Below, piece by piece: positions 60,452 through 64,000 of a DNA stretch of 64,000 bases (position 1 is the stretch's first letter; each line of letters starts with the position of its first letter). This DNA comes from Methanobacterium sp. BAmetb5 (lineage in GTDB: Archaea; Methanobacteriota; Methanobacteria; Methanobacteriales; Methanobacteriaceae), in contig NZ_CP022706.1 of assembly GCF_003491305.1 (NCBI RefSeq), positions 458,501 to 522,500 on the forward strand, in the 5' to 3' direction. The notes below the pieces were generated by a model, which saw nothing but the letters and a program-made list of their open reading frames with translations, was not told the origin of the DNA and made no database searches. The position numbers and the translations under genes are program-made.

Positions 60452-61684
60452 ATGAATTGGAAAGACAAAAATGTTCTTATAACCGGTATAGGTGGATTTG
60501 CAGGTTCTTATTTAGCTAAAGAACTCGTCACCCGAGAAGCTAATGTTTATGGATTGATTAGAAGAAGGGCTGATGGAACAACAGCTAAAAACATCATCGA
60601 CCGTGGAATCAGCAACGATGTGAACTTGATTGAAGGGGATCTTACCGATATAACCTCTCTATCTGGAGCTCTTGACCAGTCTGAGCCAGATTACATTTTC
60701 CACCTGGCTGCTCAATCATTTGTGGAAAGATCCTTCCATAACTCCCAGGAAACCCAGAACATTAACTGTATGGGAACTGCTAACCTGCTGGAAGCTTTAC
60801 GTATTAAAGACCAGGACTCGAAAATTGTCTTTGCTGGTTCCAGTGAAGAATATGGATTGGTGCTATCTTCCCAGGAACAGTATGAAAATGCTAAAAAAGA
60901 ATACGGAACAATTTTCCCCGAACCAGAAGAGATACCAGAAGTACCTATAAAGGAAACTAACCCCCTAAGACCCATGTCTCCTTATGCCGTGTCTAAGGTT
61001 TACGGGGATTATCTGATGCGCAATTACTATCACTCTTACGGTGTGGATACTGTGGTTTCCCGGGCATTTAACCACGAAGGAGCTGGAAGAGGGATCATGT
61101 TCGTTACCTCCGTAGTGACCAACCAGATTATGAAACTTAAATTTGGTGAAACCGACCGTATTGTTATTGGAAACCTCAATGCCCTGCGTGACTGGTCCCA
61201 TGTAAAGGATATTGTCCAGGGATACCTGTTACTTGCAGAAAAGGGACACTCTGGAGAAGTATACAACCAGGGTTCCATGCGCACTAACTCTGTTCTCAGC
61301 TATATCCTGGTTGGTTTAGAAGAAGCAGGATGGAATGTGAACAAAATCGAAGCAGTAAATGGGGGTAAAGAAATCCAGGACCCCACTGAAGTTGATGAAA
61401 GCCCTATTTTTGGTATTAAGTTCCCTAAAACCAAAGTTGACCAGTTAATCCTGGAAAATGAATTGGAATACAAACTGGAAGATAAAGGAATCAACGTGGA
61501 CACCGAACAAGGAAAAGTTTTGATTGATTTCAATCCAGACCGATTCCGACCAGCGGAAGTTCCAATCTTATTTGCCGACACCCATAAAATCCAGAAATTA
61601 GGCAGTAAAATTGATTACAGTCTGAATGATATACTGAAGGACCAGTTAAACTATTTCATGAATAAAGAGAATAGGACTCCCTAA
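60452..61684 (+). CDS. GDP-mannose 4,6-dehydratase-like SDR enzyme
   Basis: This 410-residue extended SDR has ITGIGGFAGSYLAKEL as NAD(P)-binding motif, AAQSFVERSFHNS, FAGSSEEYG, catalytic YAVSKVYGDYL and FNHEGAGRG, all close to the GDP-mannose 4,6-dehydratase group. The tail DRFRPAEVPILFADTHKIQ also matches that group. It is longer than usual (about 340) because of a stretch before YAVSK and one of about 40 residues before the tail. It could make a 4-keto-6-deoxy sugar for the glycan; the exact nucleotide is not certain. AAGAGGT lies upstream of the ATG. Confidence 0.8.
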   Translation: MNWKDKNVLITGIGGFAGSYLAKELVTREANVYGLIRRRADGTTAKNIIDRGISNDVNLIEGDLTDITSLSGALDQSEPDYIFHLAAQSFVERSFHNSQETQNINCMGTANLLEALRIKDQDSKIVFAGSSEEYGLVLSSQEQYENAKKEYGTIFPEPEEIPEVPIKETNPLRPMSPYAVSKVYGDYLMRNYYHSYGVDTVVSRAFNHEGAGRGIMFVTSVVTNQIMKLKFGETDRIVIGNLNALRDWSHVKDIVQGYLLLAEKGHSGEVYNQGSMRTNSVLSYILVGLEEAGWNVNKIEAVNGGKEIQDPTEVDESPIFGIKFPKTKVDQLILENELEYKLEDKGINVDTEQGKVLIDFNPDRFRPAEVPILFADTHKIQKLGSKIDYSLNDILKDQLNYFMNKENRTP

Positions 61685-61972
61685 TTCTCTTTTATTTACA
61701 TATAACCAATAACTTTTTATTTAGATGATGTGAATTTATTTTCTGAAGTTATTATTGTCCATTTCTGTGAAAGTAACTACACCACTTGCTATTTTTTTTA
61801 TAATAATTTCTAGGATTTTACCGGGATTTCTGGTAGCCCCTTGAATATTCTGATTTGAATTTAAAGCATCAAAATGTATTGTAGATACAATTTACATATT
61901 TTAAGGTTAAGTCTGCTTTATTAGGTTTATCAGGACACTAACTTTATAAATTGATGATTACTAATAGTACTG
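61685..61972. other. Spacer before the DUF2142-like gene
   Basis: No gene is seen in this 288-nt AT-rich spacer. Its end carries the TATA box annotated at 61943-61950. Confidence 0.4.
61943..61950 (+). promoter_or_regulatory. TATA box close to the start codon (leaderless candidate)
   Basis: TTTATAAA ends 22 nt before ATG 61973 and no Shine-Dalgarno sequence is visible, so the transcript probably begins at or very near the start codon. Confidence 0.5.
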
Positions 61973-63301
61973 ATGATTAATATTATTAATAAGGCTAAAC
62001 CGGAAAAAATTTTTCTAATAATAGCTGTAGTTTATGGGTTAATATTTTTGATATTTACTCCCTTCATGGTACCTGATGAAGGGCCACATTTTTACAAAAC
62101 ACTAGATATCAGTGATGGGCATCTAAAAATAACTAAAGTTGGTGAAGGTGCGGGAATTTATGTTCCAGAAAGTGTGATAGTTACATTTAACAATTTTTCC
62201 ATAAACTCATTATCGCCGGAGTTATATCTCCCGTTTAATAGTAATGATAGAGTTTTTTATGATATATCTGGGATCGCGATTGCTAGCTATTCTCCCCTTC
62301 CCTATTTAGCCTCGGCAATTGCAATCAGTATTGGAAAATTATTCAATTTTTCACCAATAATTCTGCTTTACATGGGTAGATTGGCAAATTTACTGTTATG
62401 GATTTTTCTGTGCTATTTAGCTATTAAAATGACCCCTATTCATAAGTGGGTCTTTCTTTTAATATCATTAATGCCCATGGCCCTTTTTGAAGCGTCTTCA
62501 CTTTCTGCAGATAGTTTTACAATGGGAATAGTATTATTAACCGTGGCTTTTTTCTTTAAATTATCATTGGATAATAATGAAATCACTGCAAAAGACAAAT
62601 ACATTTTATTGGCACTAGTATCTCTAGTTAGTCTTACTAAACCAACTTATTTTATTATAATATTCCTATTTTTCATGATCCCTAAAAACAAATTCAAAAA
62701 TGGACGTGAACGTTTTTTTAATATTTTTTTAATATTTGCAGTTGGTTCATTGCTTATATTAACATGGAGTGCCATTAATAGTGGGCTGTACATACCTAGT
62801 CATGTTCCAGGTGTATCAACTACTGAGCAGATTTCAATAATTATTCATAATCCTTTTAACTACCTTACAATAGTGTTGCAATCTTATCTATACAATATTA
62901 ATCTTCATTTGACGATGTTAATCGGTAATTTTTCTATTGGAGCACTTGAAAACCCATTACCATTATGGTTAGTGTGCATCTATACTCTATTTTTAATGGC
63001 AGTGCCACTACTGGATAAAAATAAGATAAACGTAACTATTGAACAAAAATCTATATCATTAATCACATTCTTTATTACTTTAGCTATCACAACTACCTTA
63101 ATATATATAACTTGGAACAAAGTAGGCGTTAATTATATATTAGGTATACAAAGCAGGTACTTTATTCCAGTAATGCCCCTTTTGTTACTTATTTTTTATA
63201 ATAAGAAATTAAATCATGAATTTAAATATTTAAAACTAATAATTATCTTATTTATTATTATTTCCCTAACAATATCCATATTTTTGATTGTATATGGATG
63301 A
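61973..63301 (+). CDS. DUF2142-like polytopic membrane protein
   Basis: The 442-residue protein has about 11 hydrophobic segments. Its first outer loop begins FTPFMVPDEGPHFYKTLDISDG, with the PDEGxHF motif typical of DUF2142 proteins. These are GT-C-like membrane proteins of surface-glycan clusters, and a glycosyltransferase role is inferred, not shown. The gene is AT-rich, like those of the 48-54 kb island, and is convergent with the flavoprotein gene. Confidence 0.72.
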   Translation: MINIINKAKPEKIFLIIAVVYGLIFLIFTPFMVPDEGPHFYKTLDISDGHLKITKVGEGAGIYVPESVIVTFNNFSINSLSPELYLPFNSNDRVFYDISGIAIASYSPLPYLASAIAISIGKLFNFSPIILLYMGRLANLLLWIFLCYLAIKMTPIHKWVFLLISLMPMALFEASSLSADSFTMGIVLLTVAFFFKLSLDNNEITAKDKYILLALVSLVSLTKPTYFIIIFLFFMIPKNKFKNGRERFFNIFLIFAVGSLLILTWSAINSGLYIPSHVPGVSTTEQISIIIHNPFNYLTIVLQSYLYNINLHLTMLIGNFSIGALENPLPLWLVCIYTLFLMAVPLLDKNKINVTIEQKSISLITFFITLAITTTLIYITWNKVGVNYILGIQSRYFIPVMPLLLLIFYNKKLNHEFKYLKLIIILFIIISLTISIFLIVYG

Positions 63302-63386
63302 AAAAAATTTTATGAAATATTTTCAATTTCAGTAAACCATGCTTACCATGGGATAAATAGAAATTATTTAAACTCCGAGAGTTAAT

Positions 63387-64000
63387 TTATCTTTTTTCCT
63401 CATGATATTCTTCTTCAGCATTTATTTCCCATAGATTTTCCTTGGATTTTACTCCCTTCATTATATTTTCCACCGCATTCATGGCGGTGAGCATGGAGTG
63501 GTCCATATTATTGTAACGGTGCATACCATTCCTTCCTATCAAAAATAGGTTTTTAAAGCTATCCGTGTAGTCCCTAATTGTGTCAAACTGATCATAGGTG
63601 CCAAAATATGCAGGGTAGGTCTTTTGCACCTTTATAACCACACTATCAATAACATCTTTACTGTCTATAATATCTATTTTTTCAAGTTCTTTTATGGCAA
63701 AATGGGTAAAATCCTCGTCAGACATTTCCCACATTTCATCACCCTCATTACAAAAGTATTCCAGACCAATCCACACTTTTGAATCGTCTTCTACTAGATA
63801 AGGGCTCCAGTTATTGAAAATTTGAAGTCTGCCCACCTGGACATCTCTTTCTTGAATGTATATCCAGTTGTCAGGTACCAGATCATTAACAGTTTTCAAT
63901 TTGGTTTGATTTTTTATATTCAGCTCATTGAGAAGTAGACCCACGGTTATAAAATCACGATACATTAAGCCCTGGGCTACAAGAGAAACCTCTGGTGGTA
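63387..64000 (-). CDS. FAD-dependent oxidoreductase, C-terminal part (truncated by window end)
   Basis: The frame is open to the end of the window, so the N-terminus with the FAD-binding motif is missing; about 204 residues are visible. The end, [32 protein letters not shown], is the C-terminal FAD-contact block of amine-oxidase-like or UDP-galactopyranose-mutase-like flavoproteins often found in polysaccharide clusters. The internal ATG at 63965 is not the start, because coding sequence continues upstream ([11 protein letters not shown]). Substrate unknown. Confidence 0.75.
   Translation of the reverse strand, partial: PPEVSLVAQGLMYRDFITVGLLLNELNIKNQTKLKTVNDLVPDNWIYIQERDVQVGRLQIFNNWSPYLVEDDSKVWIGLEYFCNEGDEMWEMSDEDFTHFAIKELEKIDIIDSKDVIDSVVIKVQKTYPAYFGTYDQFDTIRDYTDSFKNLFLIGRNGMHRYNNMDHSMLTAMNAVENIMKGVKSKENLWEINAEEEYHEEKR

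Overview
The window looks like a chromosomal segment of a pseudomurein-walled methanogen of the order Methanobacteriales, most likely Methanobacterium or a close relative. The markers are cyclic 2,3-diphosphoglycerate synthetase, the archaeal ADH synthase / 3-dehydroquinate synthase II pair, archaeal primase PriS/PriL, archaeal CCA-adding enzyme, a small methanogen sulfite-reductase-like protein (Dsr-LP), class III signal-peptide pilins, and two secreted proteins with pseudomurein-binding repeats. I saw no tRNA, rRNA, CRISPR array, insertion sequence or prophage.

Layout. 1-13.3 kb is housekeeping: the tail of a metal P-type ATPase, a DUF2188 protein, a deformylase-like metalloprotein, cpgS, a UPF0058 protein, hisD, aspS, a BaiN/YhiN-like flavoprotein, a coiled-coil membrane protein, Dsr-LP, and a methyltransferase / ADH synthase / DHQ synthase II cluster. 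13.5-25.7 kb carries a small exported protein, an HPr-kinase-like ATPase, thpR-cca, priS-priL, metG, a DUF530-type protein, a double-HTH protein and a GlcNAc-1-phosphate-transferase-like enzyme. 25.9-31.4 kb, on the minus strand, is a signalling-type cluster. In transcription order it has two pilin-like proteins, a Roadblock/LC7 protein, a KaiC-like/Ras-like GTPase fusion, two KaiC-like ATPases and a TPR protein. 31.5-33.1 kb holds a THUMP protein and two small conserved proteins.

33.3-64 kb is a cell-surface glycan region: about ten glycosyltransferases of GT-A (GT2) and GT-B (GT4) type, four large polytopic membrane proteins of GT-C/DUF2206/DUF2142 type, a Wzx-like flippase, two sugar-nucleotide SDR enzymes, a methyltransferase and part of a flavoprotein. 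The 48.3-54.2 kb part is visibly more AT-rich. It is flanked by two genes in the same orientation for pseudomurein-binding-repeat proteins, one with a transglutaminase-type peptidase domain. These genes share long identical DNA tracts, so they could act as recombination arms around the island.

Two results deserve most attention. First, three exported-protein genes (13522, 47149, 54739) appear to start at ATT. Each has a strong Shine-Dalgarno sequence exactly 7 nt upstream, no ATG/GTG/TTG between the SD and the ATT, and a canonical signal sequence only if translation begins there. Second, the KaiC-like/Ras-like fusion has a degenerate P-loop in its KaiC half, an intact GTPase half, and a translationally coupled Roadblock partner, which suggests a compact nucleotide-switch system beside pilin-like genes.
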